In this document: piece after piece, positions 1 to 6,635 of the stretch
How positions within the stretch are numbered: the stretch's first letter is position 1
Layout: the number at the start of each line of letters is the position of its first letter
Origin: CAYMZB01 sp964394845
Lineage (GTDB): Bacteria > Patescibacteriota > Microgenomatia > Daviesbacterales > UBA10151
Length of the DNA stretch: 19,009 nucleotides
Reading direction: 5' to 3'
Assembly: GCA_964394845.1 (NCBI GenBank)
Contig: CAYMZB010000062.1
Location: forward strand, 1-19,009
The notes under the pieces: generated by a model
The model's input: only the letters and a program-made list of their open reading frames with translations
Databases searched by the model: none
What the model was told of the DNA's origin: nothing
Translations under genes and position numbers: made by a program

Positions 1-185
1 GAATTAAAACCAGTCAAGTCGCGGATTTTGATAAACATATGCAAACTACTGTTCTAGTGTATTTAAAGGCCTGGCTGGATCGGGGTTATAAACCTGAAGA
101 TATAAAAAGAATGTATTTAGCACATGCAGTGGCTTCAGAGGAAAAACCTGCGGAAGAAAAAAGGAAAGAAGATGAAAAGATATAA
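1..185 (+). CDS. 3' end of an unrecognised gene
   Basis: An open frame enters from the left edge (reading frame begins at base 3) and stops at TAA 183-185, giving the last 60 residues of a protein. The visible part has an amphipathic segment around YLKAWLDRGYKPEDIKRMYL and a very charged tail rich in Glu and Lys (EEKPAEEKRKEDEKI). I do not recognise the family. The next gene starts inside its last codons, so the two are probably translationally coupled in one operon. The missing N-terminus prevents any functional call. Confidence 0.6.
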   Translation, partial: IKTSQVADFDKHMQTTVLVYLKAWLDRGYKPEDIKRMYLAHAVASEEKPAEEKRKEDEKI

Positions 186-453
186 ACTATTGCATTTAGA
201 AAAAGATCAAGATTTGGGTGAAGTTATTACTGACAATAATTTCAATAAAATCAGTATAGACTTAAAGGTTGATTTAAAAGACCGCTATGAAAAAGCTTTT
301 AAGAGATTAATTAATACATTAAATGATGATGGGGATTTTAAGATTACTCTTGAGGATTTAAATGTTAAGAACTCATCTCAACTTTTTTGGACCGCTTTGG
401 TGCAAACTTTATTTTTAAATATGGGAATTTTAGTTTCTGATAAAAATGTCTAA
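172..453 (+). CDS. small hypothetical protein, 93 aa
   Basis: I place the start at ATG 172 (MKRYKLLHLEK), preceded by a purine-rich AAAGGAAAG stretch, rather than at an upstream ATG at 124 whose extra residues are a lysine-rich run lying inside the preceding gene. It overlaps the preceding stop by 14 bases. The protein is acidic and mostly helical in appearance, with no signal peptide; the C-terminal part (SSQLFWTALVQTLFLNMGILV) is hydrophobic, perhaps a packed core rather than a clear membrane span. No family was recognised. Its coupling to the truncated upstream gene suggests a shared, unknown role. Confidence 0.55.
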   Translation: MKRYKLLHLEKDQDLGEVITDNNFNKISIDLKVDLKDRYEKAFKRLINTLNDDGDFKITLEDLNVKNSSQLFWTALVQTLFLNMGILVSDKNV

Positions 454-480
454 TCATTAAATTAACTGGCGAATGTAACT

Positions 481-493
481 CACCCGGAGGGTG
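481..493. repeat. short perfect hairpin in the gap before the first toxin-antitoxin pair
   Basis: CACCC-GGA-GGGTG is a perfect 5-bp stem with a 3-base loop. There is no T tract after it, so it is not a convincing intrinsic terminator; it may stabilise or end the upstream transcript. Confidence 0.35.
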
Positions 494-516
494 GGATTTA
501 TGGAAGAACTTAAATG

Positions 517-544
517 TTGATTAGTTATTAGAATGATGTATAAT
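517..544 (+). promoter_or_regulatory. sigma70-type promoter of the RHH/PIN toxin-antitoxin operon
   Basis: TTGATT (517-522), a 16-base spacer and a consensus TATAAT (539-544). Only 8 bases separate the -10 box from the ATG at 553 and there is no Shine-Dalgarno sequence, so transcription probably starts at or next to the start codon (leaderless mRNA). Confidence 0.7.
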
Positions 545-552
545 AGTGATGT

Positions 553-813
553 ATGCAAAACATAAGAACTCAAATTTATTTACCGGAAGATTTAAGAAGA
601 GAAATAGATATATTTCGCGAAGAGAGGAAGGAAAGTATGGCTGAATATATTCGTAGGGCTACAAGAGAACGTGTAGAGAAAGAGAAAAAAAGAACAGTAA
701 ATTTAAAAAAACTAGCTGAGGAGGTAACTTCCGGGGTCAAGAAAAGCGGTTGGGAAGGCATAGATATTAATAAATGGCAAAGAGAAATTCGCAAAGATAG
801 AAAAATAATCTAA
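553..813 (+). CDS. ribbon-helix-helix antitoxin (CopG/VapB type)
   Basis: 86 aa. The N-terminal 40 residues read as a ribbon-helix-helix DNA-binding fold: a beta strand (RTQIYLPEDLRREID) followed by helices ending in MAEYIRRATRERVEKE. The charged C-terminal half (about 45-86) would wrap the toxin. In this family the antitoxin dimer binds the operon promoter and neutralises the toxin. Its TAA stop is followed immediately by the ATG of the PIN toxin, the usual antitoxin-first layout. The start is ATG 553, just after a -10 box and without a ribosome binding site. VapB assignment comes from the partner; the fold itself is clear. Confidence 0.85.
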   Translation: MQNIRTQIYLPEDLRREIDIFREERKESMAEYIRRATRERVEKEKKRTVNLKKLAEEVTSGVKKSGWEGIDINKWQREIRKDRKII

Positions 814-1185
814 ATGTACTTATTTGATACTAATGTGTTGATTCTTGCTATTGACGCTAAAGAACCAGATAAAAGTTTTCTCAAAAAAGCAATTGCTCAA
901 AAACAAGTATATATTTCTGCAATCTCTGTAGGGGAATTTTTATCACAGGCTTCAGAAGAGGCAGAAAGTAAGTTTAATAATTTAATTAAGGAATCGCCGG
1001 TATTGGTTGTTGATACGGAAACTGCTAAAGTTGCTGCAGTCTACAGAAAAAAGTTTTTAAAAACAAGAAGAATACAACTATTGGATTATTTCCTGGCTGC
1101 GCAGGCTAAACTAAATGATTTAACCTTAGTCACACGCAACAAATCAGATTTTCCAATGAGAGATATCAAAGTGATTGTTCCTTAA
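814..1185 (+). CDS. PIN-domain ribonuclease toxin (VapC-like)
   Basis: 123 aa, the normal length for a VapC toxin. The PIN acidic residues expected to bind Mg2+ are present: D5 in LFDTNVL, E41 in SVGEFL, D91 in LLDYFLAA, and D112 in TRNKSDF near the C-terminus. PIN toxins cut RNA, often tRNA or rRNA, when the antitoxin is lost; the target here cannot be read from sequence. The gene begins directly after the antitoxin stop and ends only 5 bases before the fructose-bisphosphatase-like gene, so the toxin-antitoxin pair and the sugar-phosphate genes may share a transcript. Confidence 0.88.
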   Translation: MYLFDTNVLILAIDAKEPDKSFLKKAIAQKQVYISAISVGEFLSQASEEAESKFNNLIKESPVLVVDTETAKVAAVYRKKFLKTRRIQLLDYFLAAQAKLNDLTLVTRNKSDFPMRDIKVIVP

Positions 1186-1190
1186 AGATT

Positions 1191-2150
1191 ATGGATCAGG
1201 TTAAAGATTATATTACCCGGGCCACAGAATTAACAGCTATTGCAGTCTCCAGACTTATTAAAGAAAAAGGTTTTACCCCCCAGGATTTATTAACAGAAGA
1301 AGAATCAAAAGCCCGCGAAAAACTGATTGATCAGGCAGGGGTGGATGCTATGTATACAGCTTTGGCTGATATCCCTTTTATTTTGGAAGTAGTAGGGAGT
1401 GAAGGTAGAAAACATATGCACCAATATGGTGAAGCCTTTCCAGCGCTAATGGGTACTTTTGGGTCAGGGGATTTAAAGCGGGATTGTGTAAATGATGTGG
1501 TGGAAGGAAGTAAAGCTGCCAAACTAAATATCCCTGGAGCTGTATCTGTAATTGCTGTATCTTCTCATAAAGGATTAATGGCTACCCCGGATGATATTGA
1601 TTATATGGATAAATTATTTGGTCCGCCTCAACTTAAAGGCAAAATATCTTTAAATAATCCTATTGCAGAAAACCTGGCAGCGGTAGAGGATGTATTTAAG
1701 GTTAAGCCTCAAGAAATTAATGTAGTAATTTTAGACAGGGATAGAAATGCGCGCTATATTAATGCCTGCCAAGGCTTTGGAGTTAATTTGATCTTAATTA
1801 AAGCTGGTGATTTTATGCCGTCTGTTTTATCTTGTTTGGATCCAAACACTCATAAAAAAGGTATTCATTTGGTAATGGGTAGTGGTGGATTTGAAGAGGG
1901 GGTAATGGCAGTTGTGGCTGCTAAAGCTTTGGGAGCAGTGGCAGAAGGAAAAGGCTGGTCAGCAGACCCAAAAATCCAAAAAAAGTATTCAAAGGTTTGG
2001 GCCACAGATGATTTGGTTTCCGGTAAAAAAGAAGACTGTTTTGTATCAATTTCCGCCATAACCGGAGATATCTGGTTTGATCTATCCCCACTTTCTACCT
2101 TGACAGTAAATGCAAGTGGTGCAAAGATAGTGAAGATTGTGCATCATTAA
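1191..2150 (+). CDS. glpX: class II fructose-1,6-bisphosphatase-like protein (GlpX family, divergent)
   Basis: 319 aa, close to the family's roughly 320-336. By eye it follows E. coli GlpX along its length: an EVVGSEG segment (67-72) where GlpX has its GEGE metal loop, NDVVEGS (101-107) for DPIEGT (keeping D102 and E105), KGKISLNNPIAENL for the KGTIDLNLPLADNL stretch, and GSGGFEEGV (230-238) for GIGGAPEGV. GlpX hydrolyses fructose 1,6-bisphosphate to fructose 6-phosphate in gluconeogenesis. Odd: the metal-loop acidic residues are shifted or replaced, so activity or substrate may differ. The adjacent aldolase (TAATG overlap at its stop) supports a role in the same pathway. A broken copy of its N-terminal part lies at 4729-4837. 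Confidence 0.78.
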   Translation: MDQVKDYITRATELTAIAVSRLIKEKGFTPQDLLTEEESKAREKLIDQAGVDAMYTALADIPFILEVVGSEGRKHMHQYGEAFPALMGTFGSGDLKRDCVNDVVEGSKAAKLNIPGAVSVIAVSSHKGLMATPDDIDYMDKLFGPPQLKGKISLNNPIAENLAAVEDVFKVKPQEINVVILDRDRNARYINACQGFGVNLILIKAGDFMPSVLSCLDPNTHKKGIHLVMGSGGFEEGVMAVVAAKALGAVAEGKGWSADPKIQKKYSKVWATDDLVSGKKEDCFVSISAITGDIWFDLSPLSTLTVNASGAKIVKIVHH

Positions 2151-3145
2151 TGGATATCAACGTATTAAAAATAACAGCTCAAGCTTTAGTAGCTCCTGGC
2201 AAAGGCATCCTGGCTGCTGATGAGTCTTCTAAAACCATTCAAAAAAGGTTTGACGGGCTCGGGATCGAATGTACAGCAGAGTCCAGACTTACTTACAGGC
2301 AAATGCTTTTTACCACCCTTGGGATAGAAGAGTTTTTATCTGGTGTGATTTTATATGATGAAACAATTAGACAAAAAACAACAGATGGCGTACCTATACC
2401 CAAAATGCTTCAAGATAAAGGAATATTGCCGGGAATAAAGGTGGATAAAGGCGCCTGGAGGTTAGCAAATTTTGAAGGGGAAAAAACAACAGAAGGGTTG
2501 GATGAGTTAAGAGACAGATTAACTGAATATAAAACAATGGGGGCAAAGTTTGCCAAATGGAGGGCTGTAATTACCATAGGGGAGGGAATCCCAACAGATA
2601 CTTGTATCGAGTCCAACGCGGAAGCATTAGCAAGATACGCAGCCCTTTGTCAGGAACAAGATATAGTGCCTATGGTTGAACCAGAGGTGTTGCTTGATGG
2701 AGATCATACAATAGAGCAATGCTTTGAGGTTCAAGTGAGGACTTTAAAGGCTGTATTTGAAAAGCTAAAATTTCATAAAGTAGTTTTAGAAGGTATGATT
2801 TTAAAACCCAGTATGGTTCTATCTGGTAAAGATTGTCCTACTCAGGCAAATTCACAAGAAGTAGCAAAGATGACTGTGGAAGCTCTAAAGCAAACAGTTC
2901 CTACTGAAATACCTGGTATTACTTTTCTGTCCGGGGGCCAATCTTCAGATTTTGCCACGGAAAATTTAGCAGAGATAAATAAAATTGGAGGACCTTGGGT
3001 GTTAACATTCTCCTATAGCAGGGGATTACAAAATGAACCAATGAAGATTTGGGGTGGGAAGGCAGAAAATACCAAAGTTGCCCAGGATGAATTTTACTCA
3101 AGATGTAAAAAAGTCTCCTTAGCCCGTGAGGGTAAATCTGCTTAG
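2150..3145 (+). CDS. class I fructose-bisphosphate aldolase
   Basis: 331 aa. Classic class I aldolase landmarks are present: GKGILAADES (18-27), KVDKG (97-101), FAKWRAV (134-140), MVEPEVL with E177/E179, and the Schiff-base lysine K219 in MILKPSM. The enzyme cleaves fructose 1,6-bisphosphate to dihydroxyacetone phosphate and glyceraldehyde 3-phosphate, or condenses them. It resembles the eukaryote-like class I enzymes rather than the DhnA/FbaB type. Its ATG shares a base with the stop of the fructose-bisphosphatase-like gene (TAATG), so the two gluconeogenic steps are translationally coupled. No metal-binding class II signature is present. Confidence 0.93.
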   Translation: MDINVLKITAQALVAPGKGILAADESSKTIQKRFDGLGIECTAESRLTYRQMLFTTLGIEEFLSGVILYDETIRQKTTDGVPIPKMLQDKGILPGIKVDKGAWRLANFEGEKTTEGLDELRDRLTEYKTMGAKFAKWRAVITIGEGIPTDTCIESNAEALARYAALCQEQDIVPMVEPEVLLDGDHTIEQCFEVQVRTLKAVFEKLKFHKVVLEGMILKPSMVLSGKDCPTQANSQEVAKMTVEALKQTVPTEIPGITFLSGGQSSDFATENLAEINKIGGPWVLTFSYSRGLQNEPMKIWGGKAENTKVAQDEFYSRCKKVSLAREGKSA

Positions 3146-3180
3146 TTGGAATCCACTTCTGTTTAGTTTAAAATTACCCA

Positions 3181-3954
3181 ATGAGTAAAAAAGTTATCTT
3201 AGAAGTTAAAAATTTAAGAAAGAAATTTGGTCCGCCAGCCGGCGGATTTACTGCTATTGATGATATCTCTTTTAGTTTGGAAGAGGGTGGAATTTTGGGC
3301 TTTTTAGGTCCGAACGGAGCAGGTAAATCGACTACTATTTATTCAATTTTAGGGCTCATTGAACCAGACTCCGGGACTATTAGGATTTTTGGTAAAGATA
3401 TTAAAAAGTATAGATCGGAAATTTTAAAACAAGTAAATTATGCAGCTGCGGAATTTAATTTACCTTGGAATTTATCTTTGTGGGAATGCATGGTTGTTTA
3501 TGGAAAAATTTATGAAGTTGAAAATCTGAAAAAAAGAATCAATGAGATTTTAGAGGTTTTTGAAATGAGTCATCTTAAAAATAAAGTTATGAGGGATTTA
3601 TCCTTAGGCCAAAGAACCAGAAGTAATTTGTGTAAGGCCTTACTTAATAAACCAAGACTGCTTTTGCTTGATGAACCAATGGCTTCTATGGACCCTGATG
3701 TGGTTGATAAAGGGATTACCCTAATAAAACAAATCCAAAAGACAGAGGGCATAAGTATTCTATATACATCACACAATATGTGGGAGATAGAAGAAGTTGC
3801 CTCAAATGTTGTTTTTATAAACCACGGCAGGATTATTGCTCAAGGTAGCCCTTTAGAGCTTACAAAACAGGTTTTAGAATCAGAAGGAAAAGAACCAAAC
3901 TTAAGGGATGTATTTATCCATCTATCCAGGGAAGGGGAGAGTAATGAACCTTAA
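3181..3954 (+). CDS. ABC-2 type transporter, ATP-binding subunit
   Basis: 257 aa. Walker A is GPNGAGKST (43-51), the ABC signature is LSLGQ (140-144; a variant of LSGGQ), and Walker B is LLLLDEP (160-166), followed by a switch histidine in SHNMWE. It most resembles the DrrA/NodI-like ATPases of drug or polysaccharide exporters and pairs with the permease that starts inside its last codons (11-base overlap). Near the N-terminus the residues PPAGG come from a palindromic repeat (3231-3246) placed between KKFG and FTAIDD, a point where relatives normally have one to two residues. No clear Shine-Dalgarno sequence precedes ATG 3181. Confidence 0.9.
   Translation: MSKKVILEVKNLRKKFGPPAGGFTAIDDISFSLEEGGILGFLGPNGAGKSTTIYSILGLIEPDSGTIRIFGKDIKKYRSEILKQVNYAAAEFNLPWNLSLWECMVVYGKIYEVENLKKRINEILEVFEMSHLKNKVMRDLSLGQRTRSNLCKALLNKPRLLLLDEPMASMDPDVVDKGITLIKQIQKTEGISILYTSHNMWEIEEVASNVVFINHGRIIAQGSPLELTKQVLESEGKEPNLRDVFIHLSREGESNEP
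3231..3246. repeat. palindromic repeat inside the ABC ATPase gene
   Basis: TCCGCC-AGCC-GGCGGA, a 6-bp perfect stem. The same arms recur at 17362-17377, where they form the stem of the pyrB-proximal terminator. Here the repeat is read in frame as part of PPAGG. Confidence 0.75.
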
Positions 3955-4726
3955 CAGAGTTTTTGCCATTGTCTTAAGACATTACTTTTTAGCCTTAAAA
4001 CAGCTGGAGAGATTTTTTGATGTGTTAATTTCCCCGATTTTGATGGTTGTACTGTGGGGGTTTTTAACAAAATATGTTCAAGGACTAAATAATCCTACTC
4101 TAGCTGAATTTTTGTTAGGAGGGATATTGCTTTGGATTATCTTTGAAAAAGTCAGCACAGATATTGGAGTTAATTTCATGTTTGATGTTTGGGATAGAAA
4201 TTTAATACCTTTAATGTCTACACCGATTACATTCGTAGAATTCTTAACAGGTTTAGTATTAGTTAGTTTAGCTAAAATTATAGTTGCATTTAGTGTGATG
4301 GTAGTAATTGCGTCAATCTTTTATAATTTCCAAATTACTTCATTAGGATTTGGACTGGCTCTTTTTGCGCTCAATTTATTTATTTTTGCTACCTCTTTTG
4401 GCATTTTTAATGTGGCCTTGGTTTTAAGGTTTGGTAACTCGGTTGGCCCTTTAACTTGGATAATTCCGTTTCTAGTACAACCATTTTCAGCTGTTTTTTA
4501 TCCGGTGTCTGTTTTACCTATTTTTTTTCAAAAGGTAGCAAATTTGATTCCAATCTCTTATGTATTTGAGGGGATGAGAGAAGCAATAAAATCCGGACAA
4601 TTTAATTTTAATCTTTTTTTAGTTTCTTTAATTTTAAATATTCTTTATTTCGCTTTAGCTATTTTATTTTTTGGTTTTATTCTAAAAAAAGTTTTAAAAA
4701 GCGGGCGATTGGTTAAAGTAATTTAA
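3944..4726 (+). CDS. ABC-2 type transporter, permease subunit
   Basis: 260 aa from ATG 3944 (MNLNRVFAIV), chosen because AAGGGGAG lies just upstream; a longer in-frame start at 3908 lies inside the ATPase gene and adds residues not expected in the family. About six hydrophobic segments are visible (for example LISPILMVVLWGF, FLLGGILLWIIF, LVLVSLAKIIVAFSVMVVIASIF, GLALFALNLFIFATSFGIF, and two at the C-terminus), as in ABC2_membrane exporters. Overlap with the ATPase gene shows they form one transporter. Substrate unknown. It is the last gene of the 553-4726 cluster. Confidence 0.88.
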   Translation: MNLNRVFAIVLRHYFLALKQLERFFDVLISPILMVVLWGFLTKYVQGLNNPTLAEFLLGGILLWIIFEKVSTDIGVNFMFDVWDRNLIPLMSTPITFVEFLTGLVLVSLAKIIVAFSVMVVIASIFYNFQITSLGFGLALFALNLFIFATSFGIFNVALVLRFGNSVGPLTWIIPFLVQPFSAVFYPVSVLPIFFQKVANLIPISYVFEGMREAIKSGQFNFNLFLVSLILNILYFALAILFFGFILKKVLKSGRLVKVI

Positions 4727-4728
4727 AT

Positions 4729-4837
4729 ATGCCGGAACTTCCCCATATTGATGAATATATTTTCTCCTTCTGAGCCAACCACTTTTAAAACAAAAGGAAT
4801 ATTATTTAGGCCATGGAGTGCCTGAAATCTGCTATAA
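4729..4837 (-). pseudogene. relic of a fructose-bisphosphatase-like (glpX) gene
   Basis: Read on the minus strand, this stretch translates to YSRFQALHGLNNIPFVLKVV, then GSEG, then after one missing base RKYIHQYGEVPA. The intact protein at 1191-2150 has ALADIPFILEVVGSEGRKHM, then HQYGEAFPA at residues 57-85. About 17 of 23 core residues match once the single-base deletion is allowed for, and the DNA is clearly but imperfectly similar. No start, no upstream coding frame and no continuation beyond the permease stop were found, so it is a dead fragment of a second copy in the opposite orientation. Confidence 0.8.
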
Positions 4838-4896
4838 ATTGTTCAAAATTATCAAACTGCTTCCTTCTATATTTAGTGTGTAGTATACCAGTCGTT

Positions 4897-4930
4897 GCTC
4901 ATTTTGCATACATTTTATCTCAAAATGAGC
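4897..4930. repeat. 10-bp perfect inverted repeat
   Basis: GCTCATTTTG (4897-4906) and CAAAATGAGC (4921-4930) are exact reverse complements with a 14-base loop. There is no T run after the second arm, so it is not a standard terminator; it lies between the glpX relic and the long palindrome. Confidence 0.6.
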
Positions 4931-5105
4931 TTACGAATGGTTATACGTATGAGTTCAGTTCTTCCCAGTAGAAATATTGCCTGAGCCTGTCGAAGGCATA
5001 CATTAATGTAACACTTCGACTCTCCCGCCCCGTACTGTCTAGTACAGGGCAGGATCGCTCAGTGAATATTGCTGGGAAACTCTGAATAGTTACGGTTATA
5101 CCCGT
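4931..5105. repeat. long imperfect palindrome (MITE-like or structured RNA)
   Basis: The two halves are imperfect reverse complements: TTCCCAG/CTGGGAA, AATATT/AATATT, CTGAGC/GCTCAG, TTCAG/CTGAA, and GGTTATACG against TATAACC-type blocks. The centre holds a strong hairpin, GCCC-C-GTACT, loop GTCT, AGTAC-A-GGGC (5027-5050). No open reading frame is apparent. It could be a small non-autonomous mobile element, or the 5' control region of the HicBA operon that follows. Confidence 0.5.
4980..4996. repeat. CCTGAG-n-CGAAGG family repeat, copy 1
   Basis: CCTGAGCCTGTCGAAGG. Three more members of the pattern CCTGAG, 5-7 bases, CGAAGG occur at 5771-5788, 9178-9196 and 15576-15592 (minus). Confidence 0.7.
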
Positions 5106-5128
5106 AGCAAATTCATTTGCAAGTGGTA

Positions 5129-5134
5129 TATAAT
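5129..5134 (+). promoter_or_regulatory. -10 box of the first HicBA operon
   Basis: TATAAT within GTGGTATATAATT, 9 bases before ATG 5144. No good -35 box was found. The closeness of the -10 box to the start codon and the absence of a Shine-Dalgarno sequence point to a leaderless mRNA. Confidence 0.55.
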
Positions 5135-5143
5135 TACATAATT

Positions 5144-5404
5144 ATGACAAGAGTAAAAGTCAAAAAAGTTTTGAAATATACTGCTATTTTTGAGCCTGCT
5201 GAAGAAGGAGGGTATGTTGTATATGTTCCTTCATTGCCGGGTTGTGTTACTGAGGGAGATTCTTTGGAAGAGGCAATGGAGATGGTCAAAGATGCAATCT
5301 TAGGTTATATCACCAGTCTTAGGAAACATAACGAAGCTATTCCAGAAGAAAGAGGCCCTAGTCTTGTTGGCGTAATAGATATACCAGTTCAAACAATCTT
5401 TTAA
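5144..5404 (+). CDS. hicB: HicB-like antitoxin
   Basis: 86 aa from ATG 5144; an earlier in-frame ATG at 5117 lies upstream of the -10 box and is unlikely to be used. The HicB core fold is clear: YTAIFEPAEEGGYVVYVPSLPGCVTEGDSLEEAMEM, with the GGYVVYVPSLPGC strand-loop and the SLEEA helix cap. No separate C-terminal DNA-binding domain is obvious, so autoregulation may depend on the complex. HicB neutralises the HicA mRNA-cleaving toxin. Its stop overlaps the hicA start (TAATG). Here the antitoxin gene comes first. Confidence 0.88.
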   Translation: MTRVKVKKVLKYTAIFEPAEEGGYVVYVPSLPGCVTEGDSLEEAMEMVKDAILGYITSLRKHNEAIPEERGPSLVGVIDIPVQTIF

Positions 5405-5628
5405 TGCCTAAGCTCCCGGTTGTTAAACCAAAGGAAATCATAAAGGTTTTGCAAAAAGCTGGTTTTAGTATAGATCATGTAAGCGGTAGTCATTATATTA
5501 TGTACAATCAAAATAGGACGTTAAGAACAAGTATCCCCTATCATAACAAACCACTTAAGAGAAAAACTTTAAAAAGTATTATAGATTCTGCTCAGCTTTC
5601 AGTTGGTAAATTGAAAGAACTTCTTTAA
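5404..5628 (+). CDS. hicA: HicA-like mRNA interferase toxin
   Basis: 74 aa. Features of the double-stranded-RNA-binding-like HicA fold are seen: KPKEIIKVLQKAGF, the catalytic histidine in VSGSHYIMY, and the SIPYHNKPLKRKTLKSIIDSA segment. It starts on the last base of the hicB stop and ends 4 bases before fpg, so the DNA repair gene may be transcribed with this pair. Confidence 0.88.
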   Translation: MPKLPVVKPKEIIKVLQKAGFSIDHVSGSHYIMYNQNRTLRTSIPYHNKPLKRKTLKSIIDSAQLSVGKLKELL

Positions 5629-5632
5629 ATCT

Positions 5633-6580
5633 ATGCCTGAACTTCCAGAAGTAGAAACCATTAAACTTGGGCTACAAAAGAGAATTGTGGGGCTAAAGAT
5701 CCAGAAAGTTAAGATTCTTTCTGCAAAATCCTTCCAAAATTCAATGGGACAACCTTTTGATGGAGTTTACCCTGAGCGTAGTCGAAGGGCTCAGGGTCTA
5801 CGAGGTAGAAAAGTACTCAAAGTTTGGAGAAGAGCCAAGATATTAGGCATGGATTTGGATAAAATAACTTTGTTAATTCATCTGAAAATGTCAGGGCAGT
5901 TGGTTTGGAAAGAAGAAAAAGAGAAAGGTAAAGAGAATAGATTTATCGGGGGACATCCGACTGAAGATATGTTAGGCAAGATGCCAAATTCACATACCAG
6001 GGTGATTTTTTCATTTTCCAATGGCAGCAAACTTTATTTTAATGATCAAAGAAGATTTGGCTGGGTAAAATTAGTGCAAAGTGCAAAAATCAAAGATCAA
6101 AGCGAACAAACTCTAAAAAACTTAGGACCTGAGCCACTGGAAAAGGAATTTACTTGGCAAGTACTGAAAAAAAATCTCTTAGAACATAAAAATATGCCTG
6201 TAAAAGTAGCTATTATGGATCAAAGTATAGTTTCCGGAGTAGGGAATATTTATTCTAATGAAGCTTGTTTTAATGCCAAAATTGATCCCAGGACTAAAGT
6301 TGGAGATTTGACTGATCATAAGTTTCAGGCTTTATATAAAGGGATAATTAAAGCTTTGCAAGCAGGTATAAAATACGGAGGCTCAACAAAGGTCCATTTT
6401 GTTGATCCAGAAGGCAATAAAGGCTATTTTTTGGATTATGCTTATGTTTACGGCCGTAATTCACACCCTTGTAAGAAATGTGAAACAGAAATTCAAAAAA
6501 CCCAACTAGGTGGTAGGGGTACATACTTTTGCCCCAAATGCCAAACAGTTGTAGGTAGTAGGCTTCATTGTCAAAAATAG
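5633..6580 (+). CDS. mutM: formamidopyrimidine-DNA glycosylase (Fpg/MutM)
   Basis: 315 aa, longer than the usual ~270. It begins MPELPEVETI (the N-terminal proline is the catalytic nucleophile, E3 the acid), has HLKMSGQL (83-90) with the conserved lysine, NDQRRFGW (137-144), the helix-two-turn-helix VSGVGNIYSNEACF (200-213), and a C-terminal zinc finger with C280, C283, C300 and C303. It removes 8-oxoguanine and formamidopyrimidines and nicks the abasic site. Residues about 43-55 (DGVYPERSRRAQG) come from an in-frame palindromic repeat at 5769-5797 in the N-terminal domain. A second insert (about 93-120, FIGGHPTEDML) appears native to this group. It follows hicA by 4 bases. Confidence 0.93.
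   Translation: MPELPEVETIKLGLQKRIVGLKIQKVKILSAKSFQNSMGQPFDGVYPERSRRAQGLRGRKVLKVWRRAKILGMDLDKITLLIHLKMSGQLVWKEEKEKGKENRFIGGHPTEDMLGKMPNSHTRVIFSFSNGSKLYFNDQRRFGWVKLVQSAKIKDQSEQTLKNLGPEPLEKEFTWQVLKKNLLEHKNMPVKVAIMDQSIVSGVGNIYSNEACFNAKIDPRTKVGDLTDHKFQALYKGIIKALQAGIKYGGSTKVHFVDPEGNKGYFLDYAYVYGRNSHPCKKCETEIQKTQLGGRGTYFCPKCQTVVGSRLHCQK
5769..5797. repeat. palindromic repeat read in frame within fpg (copy 2 of the CCTGAG family)
   Basis: Arms ACCCTGAGC (5769-5777) and GCTCAGGGT (5789-5797) are perfect 9-bp complements around GTAGTCGAAGG. The translated peptide is YPERSRRAQG, which I recall seeing in unrelated predicted proteins as the signature of this repeat. Confidence 0.85.
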
Positions 6581-6611
6581 TAGGGTATAATACTTTGTTA
6601 TAGACGTAGAC

Positions 6612-6617
6612 TATAAT
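6612..6617 (+). promoter_or_regulatory. probable -10 box of the MFS gene
   Basis: TATAAT 18 bases before ATG 6636, with a second TATAAT at 6591-6596 region (AGGGTATAATAC). No consensus -35 and no Shine-Dalgarno sequence were seen; the untranslated leader would be about 10-12 bases. Confidence 0.45.
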
Positions 6618-6635
6618 TCTCTTAGAACTCAAATT

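Noticed and set aside
4729..4742. ATGCCGGAACTTCC resembles the start of fpg (ATGCCTGAACTTCC at 5633), suggesting a target-site duplication around HicBA.
   Set aside because: The same bases read on the minus strand continue the fructose-bisphosphatase relic (GEVPA), and the plus-strand frame diverges from Fpg after five codons. The match is most simply chance.
5005..5050. tRNA-like piece (CTTCGACTCTCCCGCC with a nearby hairpin).
   Set aside because: No cloverleaf or acceptor stem could be drawn; it belongs to the long palindrome.
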